DNA of 64,000 nucleotides from contig NZ_JAAAYE010000027.1 of assembly GCF_013282575.1 (NCBI RefSeq), forward strand, positions 1 to 64,000. The letters are read 5' to 3'. The notes beneath the pieces were generated by a model. It had not been told where the DNA came from. It ran no database searches and saw nothing but the letters and a program-made list of their open reading frames with translations. A program made the translations under genes and the position numbers. Numbering within the stretch: the first letter of the stretch is position 1; each line of letters opens with the position of its first letter. Source of the stretch: Paraburkholderia sp. NMBU_R16. GTDB lineage: Bacteria; Pseudomonadota; Gammaproteobacteria; Burkholderiales; Burkholderiaceae. Positions 43,800-52,598 of the stretch are shown piece after piece.

Positions 43800-45401
43800 T
43801 CAAATCGCCTTACGAAACGGCGCACCCGACTGTTCACGCAATTCGTTGAACACGATCTTCGGCCAAGCCTTTTGCGCCACCTCGATCTCGGAGACATGAG
43901 AGGCAAGATAAGTCGGCGCGTTCGAAGCATCGAGCGCCATGCGCGCAGCATATGCATCGGTGAACCGCCGCAACTCGCCCGCATCCTCGCATGTCACCCA
44001 ACGCGACATCCGGTAACGGGCCGGGAAAATGCGCACATCGACCTTGTATTCCGCCGAGAGGCGATGCGAGACCACTTCGAACTGCAGTTGCCCCACCGCC
44101 CCGAGAATCGTCGAGCCGCCGTGCGCGGGACGAAACACCTGAATCGCCCCTTCTTCGCCAAGCTGCTTGAGCGCTTCGCCAAGCTGCTTCGCACGCATCG
44201 GATCGACCACCTCGATGGTCTGAAAGATCTCGGGCGCAAAGAACGGCAAACCGACGAACTGCAGTTGCTCACCCTCGGTCAACGTATCCCCGAGGCTCAG
44301 CGTGCCATGGTTAGGAATCCCGATGATGTCGCCGGCATAAGCCTCGCTGACCGTCTCGCGCCGCTGGGAAAGAAACGTCACGACGTTATTGGCCCGGAAC
44401 GTCTTGCCCGAGCGCGTCACCTTCAACGCCATGCCGCGCTCGAAACGCCCCGAGCACACGCGAATGAATGCCACCCGATCGCGATGCGCGAGATCCATAT
44501 TCGCCTGGACCTTGAAAACGACACCCGTGAACTTCGGCTCGTCCGGCTGCACGGCCCGCTCCACCGCCATACGCATCGAAGGCGGCGGCGCGAGATCCAC
44601 CAGCGCATCGAGAATTTCCTTGACGCCGAAATTGTTGATGGCCGAGCCGAACAGCACCGGCGATTGGTCGCCCGACAGGAACGCCTCACGATCGAAAGCC
44701 GGAGTCGCCGCGCCAATCAGATCGATCTCTTCCTTCGCACGCTTCCAGGCAAAACCGAAGCGCGCTTCGCCCTGCTCCTCGCTGACGGCATGCAGCGTTT
44801 CCACCGCACCGCCCGCCGTATCCTGCCCCGCGCGAAACACACGCACCTGATCGCGCTGAATATCGTAGACGCCCTGAAAGTCCTTACCCATGCCGATCGG
44901 CCAAGTGAACGGCACCGCGGCCACGCCAAGATGCCGCTCGATTTCATCGAGCAGATCGAGCGGCTCGCGTACCTCGCGATCGAGCTTGTTGATGAACGTG
45001 ACGATCGGGGTGCGGCGCGCCCGGCAGACTTCGAGCAACTTGAGCGTCTGTGCTTCGACGCCGTTCGCGCCGTCGATCACCATCACCGCGGCATCGACGG
45101 CCGTCAGCACCCGATAGGTGTCTTCCGAAAAATCCTCGTGGCCCGGCGTATCGAGCAGATTGATGACGGCGTCGCCATACTCGAACTGCATGACCGAACT
45201 CGCCACGGAAATGCCGCGCTGCTTTTCGATCTCCATCCAGTCCGAGGTCGCATAACGGCTGCTCTTGCGGCCCTTGACGGTACCCGCGATTTGAATCGCG
45301 CCCGAAAACAGCAAGAGCTTTTCGGTCAGCGTGGTCTTCCCCGCATCGGGGTGGGAGATAACCGCGAAAGTGCGGCGGCGCTTGAGTTCGGCGACAGACA
45401 T
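43800..45401 (-). CDS. prfC: Peptide chain release factor 3
   Basis: The 533-residue GTPase recycles class I release factors from the ribosome after termination. The G domain shows P-loop SHPDAGKTTLTEKLL near 17, RGISVASSV (switch I), DTPGHEDF (switch II) and NKLDRE. Domain 2 and the RF3 C-terminal domain follow (GQLQFEVVSHRL). ATG 45401 gives the usual family length; the frame upstream is Arg-rich and not family-like. The gene stands alone between the ATPase island and a chemoreceptor gene. Confidence 0.95.
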   Translation of the reverse strand: MSVAELKRRRTFAVISHPDAGKTTLTEKLLLFSGAIQIAGTVKGRKSSRYATSDWMEIEKQRGISVASSVMQFEYGDAVINLLDTPGHEDFSEDTYRVLTAVDAAVMVIDGANGVEAQTLKLLEVCRARRTPIVTFINKLDREVREPLDLLDEIERHLGVAAVPFTWPIGMGKDFQGVYDIQRDQVRVFRAGQDTAGGAVETLHAVSEEQGEARFGFAWKRAKEEIDLIGAATPAFDREAFLSGDQSPVLFGSAINNFGVKEILDALVDLAPPPSMRMAVERAVQPDEPKFTGVVFKVQANMDLAHRDRVAFIRVCSGRFERGMALKVTRSGKTFRANNVVTFLSQRRETVSEAYAGDIIGIPNHGTLSLGDTLTEGEQLQFVGLPFFAPEIFQTIEVVDPMRAKQLGEALKQLGEEGAIQVFRPAHGGSTILGAVGQLQFEVVSHRLSAEYKVDVRIFPARYRMSRWVTCEDAGELRRFTDAYAARMALDASNAPTYLASHVSEIEVAQKAWPKIVFNELREQSGAPFRKAI

Positions 45402-45505
45402 CGTGAATGGGCAAAAAAGGGCCAGCTCGCGAGTTCGAGCGGCGCGGGGGCGATGATACACGTGTCGCGCCGAGCGCGAGCGAACCGGCGCGCGGCGCAT
45501 GGACG

Positions 45506-45535
45506 AAAAAGCCCGCCCGGGTATGCCGGGCGGGC
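45506..45535 (-). terminator. Rho-independent terminator of chemoreceptor 2
   Basis: GCCCGCCCGG (45511-45520) and CCGGGCGGGC (45526-45535) form a perfect 10-bp stem around GTATG. On the minus strand it is followed by five T (45510-45506). It lies 90 bases beyond the stop of the chemoreceptor gene and upstream of prfC, insulating the two. Confidence 0.88.
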
Positions 45536-45624
45536 GCGCCGATCGATCGACGGGTGGCCGTCGACGCCGGTCAGAAACTTCGGTGCGCTGACTGATAATG
45601 TATTCGGTGCACGCGCTTACCTGC

Positions 45625-47448
45625 TCAAAACGTCTGCCAGTCGAGGCTCTCAGCTGTGGCCGCCGCCGCAACAGGACTCGGCGCGGCCGCGGCAACCGGC
45701 GCAGCGGACGCACGGCGTGGCGTCGCCGCCGATGCCGTAGCCGATGCGCGCACCGGCGCAGGCACCGACGCCTTTGGCCCGACAGAAGGCTTGCTGGCAC
45801 GACTCGGCGCGCGCGACGCGGCCGCTACCGCCGACGCGGGTGCGGCACTGCGCAACGTACCCGCGCGCCGCGATTCGCTTCCATCGATCTTGAAAAACGC
45901 CACCGATTCGTTGAGTTGCTGCCCCTGGTGCTCGAGCGATTTCGACGCGGCCGCGGCTTCTTCGACGAGCGCAGCGTTTTGTTGCGTCACCTCGTCCATC
46001 TGCGTTATCGCCACATTGACTTGTTCGATGCCGCGGCTTTGTTCGTTCGATGCCGCCGCAATCTCGCCCATGATGTCGGTCACGCGTGCAACTGCCTGCG
46101 TCACCTCGGCCATCGTTTCGCCGGCCTGGCTGGCGTAGACCGCGCCGTCCTTCACACGCTGCACCGATTCGCCGATGAGATCCTTGATTTCCTTCGCCGC
46201 GCTCGACGAGCGTTGCGCAAGCGAGCGCACTTCGCTCGCCACGACGGCGAAGCCACGACCCTGCTCGCCCGCGCGCGCCGCTTCCACCGCCGCGTTGAGC
46301 GCAAGGATATTGGTCTGGAACGCGATCCCCTCGATGATCCCGGTGATGTCGGCGATCTTCGTCGAGCTGCTGCTGATCTCGTTCATCGTATCGACCACCT
46401 GGCTCACGACGCCGCTGCCTTTTTCCGCGACTTCTGAGGCGTTGGCCGCCAGCGCGCTCGCTTGCTGCGCATTATCGGCGTTCTGGCGTACCGTCGAAGT
46501 CAGCTCTTCCATGCTCGCCGCCGTCTCCTGCAGCGACGCAGCCTGCTGTTCCGTGCGCGAGGACAGATCCTGGTTGCCGGACGCGATCTGGCTCGAACCG
46601 GTGGCAATGCTGTCCGCCGCGGTACGAACCTGCCCGATCAGCTTCACGAGGCTCGCCTGCATTTCCCCCATCGACGCGAGCACGCTGCCCGCGGGCGCCG
46701 ACGGCGCGCCCGCCACCGGGCTCAAATCGCCTTCGGCTACGCGGCGGGTGATATCCGACAGCGCCCCCGGCTCTGCGCCGAGCGAACGCGTGAGGCTACG
46801 CGTGATCAGGAAAGCCGCAAGCACCGCTGCCGCGAAGGATACGGCACAGATGACCAACATCATGATGCGCTGAGCCACATACTGCTCGTGCGCCTTGTCC
46901 GCCATCCGATGGCCACGTTCACGCGTATAGGCCGTGAAGGCATTCGTCGCCTTGATCAACTGGGCAAGCAGCGGACGGCACTGCGTATTCATCATCTCGA
47001 CGGCCTCGGGGCGGCGTCCCGCGAGTGCGGCATCGGTAATGGCGCGCGCAACGGGCCCGTACTGCGTCTCGATGCGGATCATTTCGCCGACCAAGGCCTT
47101 CGCTTCCGGAGTGACACTGGCAGAGGTCTCGATCGCTTCCTTGAGCTTGCCCATGCGCTGCGTGACATCGTTGTCCGCTGCCGCGACCTCGGCCTTTTCG
47201 AATTCGACGTCTTCGGGCTTCGTGACGAGGACGAGGTTTCGCGCTGCGATGGCGCGCCGATCCACCGCCGTACGCACCTCCGCGGCCACGGTCGCACGAG
47301 CATTGATTCCATTCACATAGGCAGAAAACTGTTCGTCGATGGTGCCAAGCGCATTCAACGCAAAACCCGATATGAGCAGCACCATTACGGCCAGCACACC
47401 AAATGCAGTGGTCAGCTTCGCGCGCACCGTCATGTTTTTGAAGTTCAT
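45625..47448 (-). CDS. Methyl-accepting chemotaxis protein (chemoreceptor 2) with docking pentapeptide
   Basis: The 607-residue receptor has a membrane helix (about 10-32), a four-helix-bundle periplasmic sensor to about 190, a second helix near 192-214, HAMP, and the signalling hairpin with [32 protein letters not shown] Pro/Ala/Ser-rich flexible tail (about 540-600) ends in SLDWQTF. DWQTF fits the xWxxF pentapeptide that tethers CheR and CheB, so this is a high-abundance-type receptor. The ligand is unknown. A terminator follows. Confidence 0.93.
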   Translation of the reverse strand: MNFKNMTVRAKLTTAFGVLAVMVLLISGFALNALGTIDEQFSAYVNGINARATVAAEVRTAVDRRAIAARNLVLVTKPEDVEFEKAEVAAADNDVTQRMGKLKEAIETSASVTPEAKALVGEMIRIETQYGPVARAITDAALAGRRPEAVEMMNTQCRPLLAQLIKATNAFTAYTRERGHRMADKAHEQYVAQRIMMLVICAVSFAAAVLAAFLITRSLTRSLGAEPGALSDITRRVAEGDLSPVAGAPSAPAGSVLASMGEMQASLVKLIGQVRTAADSIATGSSQIASGNQDLSSRTEQQAASLQETAASMEELTSTVRQNADNAQQASALAANASEVAEKGSGVVSQVVDTMNEISSSSTKIADITGIIEGIAFQTNILALNAAVEAARAGEQGRGFAVVASEVRSLAQRSSSAAKEIKDLIGESVQRVKDGAVYASQAGETMAEVTQAVARVTDIMGEIAAASNEQSRGIEQVNVAITQMDEVTQQNAALVEEAAAASKSLEHQGQQLNESVAFFKIDGSESRRAGTLRSAAPASAVAAASRAPSRASKPSVGPKASVPAPVRASATASAATPRRASAAPVAAAAPSPVAAAATAESLDWQTF

Positions 47449-47807
47449 TTTTCTGCTCCCGATATATCGTCTTTAAAGACACCGGCGTCACTCGCGGTTT
47501 GCGCAAGCAGAGCCAGTCTCAGGTGCTTTATCGGTGACGCGGCGCGGTAACTTGACCGGCGCGGGAGTTAGCAAACGTTTGCCGTAGGGTTTTGGCGTAC
47601 CCGTACCTTCCCGCTCGGGAGCCGCCCCGAGCGGGAAAACGCCGAATAATCATATGGTCTGGAGAGAACGCGTCGGCGAAATGCTGCAGAAGTATGACGA
47701 ATTAAACCGAATTGCCGTTCTTATTTTTTCTCTTTATCGGCAATTCTGGACATTTACTTGTGAATATCAGAAACAGCCAAGCTACTCGCTCCTGCTGTTT
47801 TCATCGC
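47449..47807. other. Gene-free region between chemoreceptor 2 and the EPS operon, with a 12-bp hairpin
   Basis: TTCCCGCTCGGG (47608-47619) and CCCGAGCGGGAA (47626-47637) form a perfect 12-bp inverted repeat around AGCCGC. It lies 170 bases beyond the end of the EPS operon and 160 bases before the chemoreceptor start, both on the minus strand. No T tract follows on that strand. It may end the long EPS transcript or act in the chemoreceptor leader. Bases about 47690-47790 are AT-rich. No gene is seen. Confidence 0.5.
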
Positions 47808-48974
47808 TTAAAGCGGTCCTTCCTTCACGGCCTCGCGATAGACCTCGGCCACGCGCCGCGCAATCACCGAATTGTCGAAGTTGGCCATGGCGAAGTCACG
47901 GCAACGCCGCGCATCGGGCAACTTCAGCTTGCCGGAGAGCGCGTCGGTCAGACCCTCCGCGATGGCCTCGGCTCCCGTCGAACGCAAGATGAGATCGCTC
48001 GACAAGCCAGCCACGACTTCCGGCAGTCCACCAACGGGCGTAACGAGTACGGGCGTGCCTGCGGCGAGCGATTCGACCGTAATGAGGCCGAAGCCCTCGA
48101 GCGCGACGGTGGGCACGACGCTGATCGTCGCTGCCCGGTAGAGCTCGGCTAAACGGTCGTCAGGCACGAAGCCCAGCAGCTTGACGTCGTTGCCCAGGCC
48201 GTGTTCGTCGATCCGGGCTTGCAGTTCGCCCGAGAGCCGGCCCTTGCCGGCGATCAGCAGCATGGCGTCCGGCCCGCGCTGTGCCTTGATGCGCGCTATC
48301 GCATCGATGAGATCTTCGAGGCCCATGCGCCGCACCAGCCGGCGCACCGCCACGACGATCGGCCGATCCTGGGGCAGTTGCAATCGGGCCCGGGCCCGCG
48401 AGCGCGAGATATCGATGTCGAAACGGGCCACATCCACACAGCCGGGCACCACACGCACGCGCTCGGGCGCCACGCCGTAGCGCGAGGTCAGAATCTGTCC
48501 GAATGCCTCGGACAGCACGATGAAGCGCGTCGAACGCGCATAGACGCTGCGCTCGAGCCAGTGTTTTGCGCGCTGCCCCAGTGTGGCGGCACCTTCGACA
48601 CCGCTTTCGTCAGCCCACGGCCCCTGAAAATGCGAGACACGCGCGATGTCGCGCGCCACATCGAGCCCAGGCCACGTATAAAGGGCGAAATGCGACGAGA
48701 TGACATCGGGCCGCTCGACGTTGATCGCGTGCGCGAACGCCTTGCGTGCGGCCATCAGGCGTAACGGCAACGCGAGCGCGGCGGAGCCGAAACCGCGAAT
48801 CGCGCCGTCGGTATCGTGCTCGACGCGCGGGGAACCGGCCACCATTCCGCGCACCGAAACGCCCGCGCCCGGCAAAGCGTTCACGAGCGAGTAATACATC
48901 CGATCCAGCCCCCCTTCCCGCTCGGGAAACCAGTGCATGCCGATCTGCAACGACTTGATGGCACTTTGACTCAT
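47808..48974 (-). CDS. GT4-family glycosyltransferase (last EPS gene)
   Basis: The 388-residue enzyme has the GT-B fold. The N-terminal half begins LQIGMHWFPEREGGLDRMYY. The C-terminal GT4 nucleotide-sugar part has VVAVRRLVRRMGLEDLIDA, LLIAGKG and the E-x7-E-like motif VALEGFGLITVESLAAGTPV near 300. It adds one sugar, probably from a UDP- or GDP-donor, to the lipid-linked repeat unit in the cytoplasm. ATG 48974 overlaps the previous stop (ATGA). Donor and acceptor are unknown. It ends the eight-gene minus-strand operon. Confidence 0.87.
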   Translation of the reverse strand: MSQSAIKSLQIGMHWFPEREGGLDRMYYSLVNALPGAGVSVRGMVAGSPRVEHDTDGAIRGFGSAALALPLRLMAARKAFAHAINVERPDVISSHFALYTWPGLDVARDIARVSHFQGPWADESGVEGAATLGQRAKHWLERSVYARSTRFIVLSEAFGQILTSRYGVAPERVRVVPGCVDVARFDIDISRSRARARLQLPQDRPIVVAVRRLVRRMGLEDLIDAIARIKAQRGPDAMLLIAGKGRLSGELQARIDEHGLGNDVKLLGFVPDDRLAELYRAATISVVPTVALEGFGLITVESLAAGTPVLVTPVGGLPEVVAGLSSDLILRSTGAEAIAEGLTDALSGKLKLPDARRCRDFAMANFDNSVIARRVAEVYREAVKEGPL

Positions 48975-50194
48975 TTCGAATCGCCCCCTTCGCTCGGCAC
49001 CCAACGCGCACCGGGATGCGCATCGTCGATACCGCGCCCGGCACCGTTGCCGGCCTCGCTAGCTTTCGCGCGTAGTACGCGGCGATAAATATCCATATAA
49101 CGCGCCCCCATACGCGACCATCCGAACTCCCGCGCCACGCGCCCCGCCGCCACGCCCATCGAACAGGCCAGACGCACATCCCCCGCGAGCCGGGCCACCG
49201 CTCGGGCAAGCGCCGCGCTGTCGTCCGGATCGTCGAGCACGATGCCGCACTCGGCCGTGATGATCTCCGCGCCACCCGCCGTGCGTGCGGTCACCACGGG
49301 CAGGCTCGCCGCCATCGCTTCCAGCAGCGACAGGCTCATCGCCTCGTATCGCGACGGAAACACGTACGCATCGACGCAGCGCATGAGGCCGGGCACGTCC
49401 TCCACGAAATCGAGAAAGTGCACACGGTCGGCCACGCCGAGCGCGCGCGCTTCATCCGGATACGGACTGCCCTTCACGCGCCCCGCAACGACCACGTGAA
49501 CGCGCTCGGGCAACTGCTTCAGCGCGCGCAGCACGGTGCCCAGGTTCTTGCGCGGCGTACGCAAATCGCCGGCGAACAGCAGCAAAAACGCATCGTCCGG
49601 CAAACCGAAGCGTTGCCGGGACCCCGAGGCATGCTCGAACGTTTCGTTGTCGACACCGTTATGGACGACCTCGATCTTCTCGTCGGGCACACCCGCGTTG
49701 CGCAATTCGTCGGCCACTTTTTCGGAAACGGCGGCGACCACGCTCGAACGTCGGTACGCCCACCGTTCGAGGTGGGCGTTCAAGCGGGTATAGATGGCTT
49801 GATAGGCCGAGCGCGGACCGCCCATGAGCCGGAACGGATAGTAAGGACTCTTCAACCAACCGCTGTGCACGAAATGCGACGTGTTGACGTCCGCTTGCGC
49901 CCAGGCGATGAAGCCGTTCACATGCAGCAGGTCGTATTCGTCGCGATGCGCATTGAGCCACTTGGCGCTTTTCAACGCGAAGAGTTGGTGGCGCAGCAAG
50001 GCACCCGGCCAGATGCGGCCGATCTCGATCGGTATCCACCGCACGCGCGGATGTTCGAGCAGCGAAGGCGCCACGTGAGAGGCGACGAGCGTCACGGCGC
50101 ATCCTTCGGCCAGCGCCGCGCGCGCCACTTCGTAATTGACGCGTCCCTGGCCGTCGTTGTGACGGACGGAATGCGTGACGATTGCTAGTCTCAT
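48971..50194 (-). CDS. GT4-family glycosyltransferase
   Basis: The 407-residue GT-B enzyme starts MRLAIVTHSVRHNDGQGRVNYEVARAA. It has a GT4 C-terminal domain with VVHNGVDNETFE, LLFAGDLRTPRKNLGTVLRAL, VFPSRYEAMSLSLLEAMAASLPVV (the E-x7-E region) near 300. It extends the EPS repeat unit; linkage and donor are unknown. Four-base overlaps on both sides couple it to the polymerase and the last GT4. Confidence 0.87.
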   Translation of the reverse strand: MRLAIVTHSVRHNDGQGRVNYEVARAALAEGCAVTLVASHVAPSLLEHPRVRWIPIEIGRIWPGALLRHQLFALKSAKWLNAHRDEYDLLHVNGFIAWAQADVNTSHFVHSGWLKSPYYPFRLMGGPRSAYQAIYTRLNAHLERWAYRRSSVVAAVSEKVADELRNAGVPDEKIEVVHNGVDNETFEHASGSRQRFGLPDDAFLLLFAGDLRTPRKNLGTVLRALKQLPERVHVVVAGRVKGSPYPDEARALGVADRVHFLDFVEDVPGLMRCVDAYVFPSRYEAMSLSLLEAMAASLPVVTARTAGGAEIITAECGIVLDDPDDSAALARAVARLAGDVRLACSMGVAAGRVAREFGWSRMGARYMDIYRRVLRAKASEAGNGAGRGIDDAHPGARWVPSEGGDSK

Positions 50195-51678
50195 GGCGTC
50201 AATGCCTCGCTGACGAAGGAGGGGGCGAACCGCATCCTCGCATGCTGACGCTGCATCTTTCGCCAGTGCGCAGCCGCGATCAGCGAGGCCATGCTCGTAT
50301 AGAGCAGCAAACCGCCGGTACTGACGAGAGAATTGGTGAACACGAGCATCGCGCACATCGAACATGCAAGCGCAAGACAGGCGGCAGCGAACTTGTCGTC
50401 CTTGAGCGCGAACGACGCCCGCAGGGTACGCGCCAGCAACCAGCCGATGCCGGACAAGTAGAGCAGCGTGCCGGGCCAGCCGAGCACGAATGGAATGTTC
50501 ATCACGCCACTATCGAAATTGCCGTATTTGCCGAGTTGATTGTCGGACTGCGTGAGCTTCGTGGAAGTACCGGTCGCGCCGAGCCCCATCCCCGCGATAT
50601 TCGTGAATGCCGTCTCGGCGAAAGTCGCATAGAACTGGTTGCGCTCGGCATAGCTGTGATCGTCGTGCAGATTCGTGATCGTCTCCAGCCGCGCCTGCAA
50701 GCGGTCGGCAACCGGACCGATCGCCAAAAGCGGCATGGACAGAGCCGCCAGCACGGCCAGTCCGAGAATCGTGCGAACGCGCGTCCGGTTGCTCGACTTG
50801 GCGAGCTGGATGACGAGTGCGATCACCCAGCCGCCCCAGGTCGAACGCACGAGACACAATCCGAACGATGCGAAGCCCGCCGCGGCGGCAGCCCAGCGCA
50901 AGCGCTGCGTCGCCGCCGGCACGAGCACGAGCGCACCCATCATTGCGAACGCGAAAGGCCCGGACGAGTTCATCGTGCTGAACACGCGCACGCCGTAGCG
51001 GACGGGATCGCCCTCAGAGTTCATCTGCGAGCCGATCATCCACATCGCATCCCACGGCGGCATCAGAAAGAACTGAACGATGCCGTAGACGCCCATGACG
51101 AGCATGCCCCAGACGAAGGTCGAGACGATGACTTGCCGGTACTGCGGAAAATCGCGGGCATTGGCGATGATGTGCATGCCGATCAGCACCGGATACATCC
51201 AGTTCGCGAGGTCGTAAGTCGCCGCGAAAAACCCGACCGATGTCATACCGACGATGTACGCATAGCCGATGCCGAGCAAGATCAGCAGCATCGGCAAACC
51301 GCGCCAACTTCCAAGCAGCCGATAGCGCCGGATCAGGACAAAACCGGAGATCATCGTCACTGCGACGGGCGCAACCTGCACGATGCTCGTGGGCGTAAAT
51401 GCGCCCTTGAAGTAATCGGCAAGCCGCCGTACCTCGGGGCTCAGAAACCACATCCACCAGACGAAGCCGACGTAGCGCGCCGGACTCTTGAAATACAGCC
51501 AGAGGCCGACCGCGGTCGAGAGCGCCGGAAATGCAAGCGTGAGCAACGCGCCCTGGTGCGCCGCGCACAGCGCGAGCGTAGCCAGCACGAGCAGCGCCTG
51601 CGGCAGCCAGTGCTTGGCGTCCGTACTGAAAAAGCGCCCCGATGCGCCCTGCCGGGCAGTGGCCGCGGCAAACGTCAC
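50191..51678 (-). CDS. O-antigen ligase/Wzy-like polysaccharide polymerase
   Basis: The 495-residue inner-membrane protein has about ten to twelve helices and a periplasmic loop with HDDHSYAERNQFYATFAETAFTNIAGMGLGATG, the Wzy_C-type feature of O-antigen ligases and polymerases. It should polymerise flipped repeat units in the periplasm. GTG 51678 is chosen because it overlaps the GT2 stop in the pattern GTGA; the frame upstream of it is Arg-rich and runs antiparallel through the GT2 gene frame. It corresponds in place and type to the polymerase gene (bceI) of the cepacian locus. Confidence 0.85.
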   Translation of the reverse strand: MTFAAATARQGASGRFFSTDAKHWLPQALLVLATLALCAAHQGALLTLAFPALSTAVGLWLYFKSPARYVGFVWWMWFLSPEVRRLADYFKGAFTPTSIVQVAPVAVTMISGFVLIRRYRLLGSWRGLPMLLILLGIGYAYIVGMTSVGFFAATYDLANWMYPVLIGMHIIANARDFPQYRQVIVSTFVWGMLVMGVYGIVQFFLMPPWDAMWMIGSQMNSEGDPVRYGVRVFSTMNSSGPFAFAMMGALVLVPAATQRLRWAAAAAGFASFGLCLVRSTWGGWVIALVIQLAKSSNRTRVRTILGLAVLAALSMPLLAIGPVADRLQARLETITNLHDDHSYAERNQFYATFAETAFTNIAGMGLGATGTSTKLTQSDNQLGKYGNFDSGVMNIPFVLGWPGTLLYLSGIGWLLARTLRASFALKDDKFAAACLALACSMCAMLVFTNSLVSTGGLLLYTSMASLIAAAHWRKMQRQHARMRFAPSFVSEALTP

Positions 51679-52598
51679 GGCGTCACCTTGCGCGCTTCGC
51701 GCGCGCCGAGGCGTGCCGCGCGCCAGCGCTCGCGCACGGTCGCGCCGTTCTTCGAAACGAGTGCGAGCAACGGATGCACGAGGCCCGGGTAGACGCGCGT
51801 ACCGACGAGGGTCCACCACCACCACGCGAGCATGCGCTGCATCGGCGGCAAATACTCGCGCAACGTCAGATGCAGGTTGTACGCGGCGTTGCAAATCGAG
51901 ATCGCCGATTGCGTATGGCGCTGATCCTCGCCGATACGCGGCGCGGGGTAATGATCGACGGCGACTTGCGGGTCGTACATCACCTTCCATCCCGCCCGCT
52001 TCACGCGCATGCTGAATGCCATGTCGTTGTGCACCTGCGCGCCCGAGCCGCGCAAGCGCTCGTCGAAGCGAATGCCGTGAACCGCCGCGCGCCGGTAGCT
52101 CATATTGACGCCCTTGAGCAGATCGACCTCGCGCGCGCCGCCTACGCCGAGATGATGATTGCCGATGATCTTGCCGGTCAGCAAAATCCTGCCGACGTCC
52201 TCGCGCCGGCCGTCGAGCAACTGACCGCGCTCGTGCACCCAGTCGCGCCCGCCGAGCGCCCCGAGCTTAGGCTCGGCGGCGAATGCGGCCTCGATGCGCT
52301 GCAACCAGTCCCGGTGCGGCGCGGCGTCGTCGTCGGTAATGGCGATGATGTCGCCCGTCGATTTTTCGAGGCCGAGATTCAGCGCCGCGACGAGCCCCTT
52401 GACTTCGACGATCACGCATTCGAGCGGGAGCGCGCCGGTCACTCCCGGCTCCGCCAGAACGGTATGCGTGACATAGTCGTCGGGTCTCACGACGACGACG
52501 ACTTGATCGGCCGGCCGCACCTGTTGCTGCAGCGCCTTGAGACACCGCGCGAGATCGTCGGGCCGGCGATAAGAGGGAACGAGCACAGTCAGCTTCAT
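51675..52598 (-). CDS. GT2-family glycosyltransferase
   Basis: The 307-residue GT-A enzyme begins MKLTVLVPSYRRPDDLARCL and has the metal-binding motif AITDDDAAPH near 92, GGRDWVHERG and the catalytic-loop region GSGAQVHNDMAFSMRVKRAG. A short hydrophobic C-terminal stretch (MLAWWWWTLVGTRV) may bind the membrane. It adds a sugar to the undecaprenyl-linked repeat unit. It overlaps the kinase gene by four bases. It takes the place of bceG in the cepacian locus. Confidence 0.88.
   Translation of the reverse strand: MKLTVLVPSYRRPDDLARCLKALQQQVRPADQVVVVVRPDDYVTHTVLAEPGVTGALPLECVIVEVKGLVAALNLGLEKSTGDIIAITDDDAAPHRDWLQRIEAAFAAEPKLGALGGRDWVHERGQLLDGRREDVGRILLTGKIIGNHHLGVGGAREVDLLKGVNMSYRRAAVHGIRFDERLRGSGAQVHNDMAFSMRVKRAGWKVMYDPQVAVDHYPAPRIGEDQRHTQSAISICNAAYNLHLTLREYLPPMQRMLAWWWWTLVGTRVYPGLVHPLLALVSKNGATVRERWRAARLGAREARKVTP

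Noticed and set aside
45656-46138. Small plus-strand frames over the chemoreceptor 2 tail
   Set aside because: They arise from the Ala/Pro-rich tail of the receptor and carry no independent start signals.
50182-51792. A 536-codon plus-strand frame over the polymerase gene
   Set aside because: The minus-strand frame has about ten membrane helices and the Wzy_C loop and is coupled to its neighbours; the plus frame is His/Arg-rich noise.
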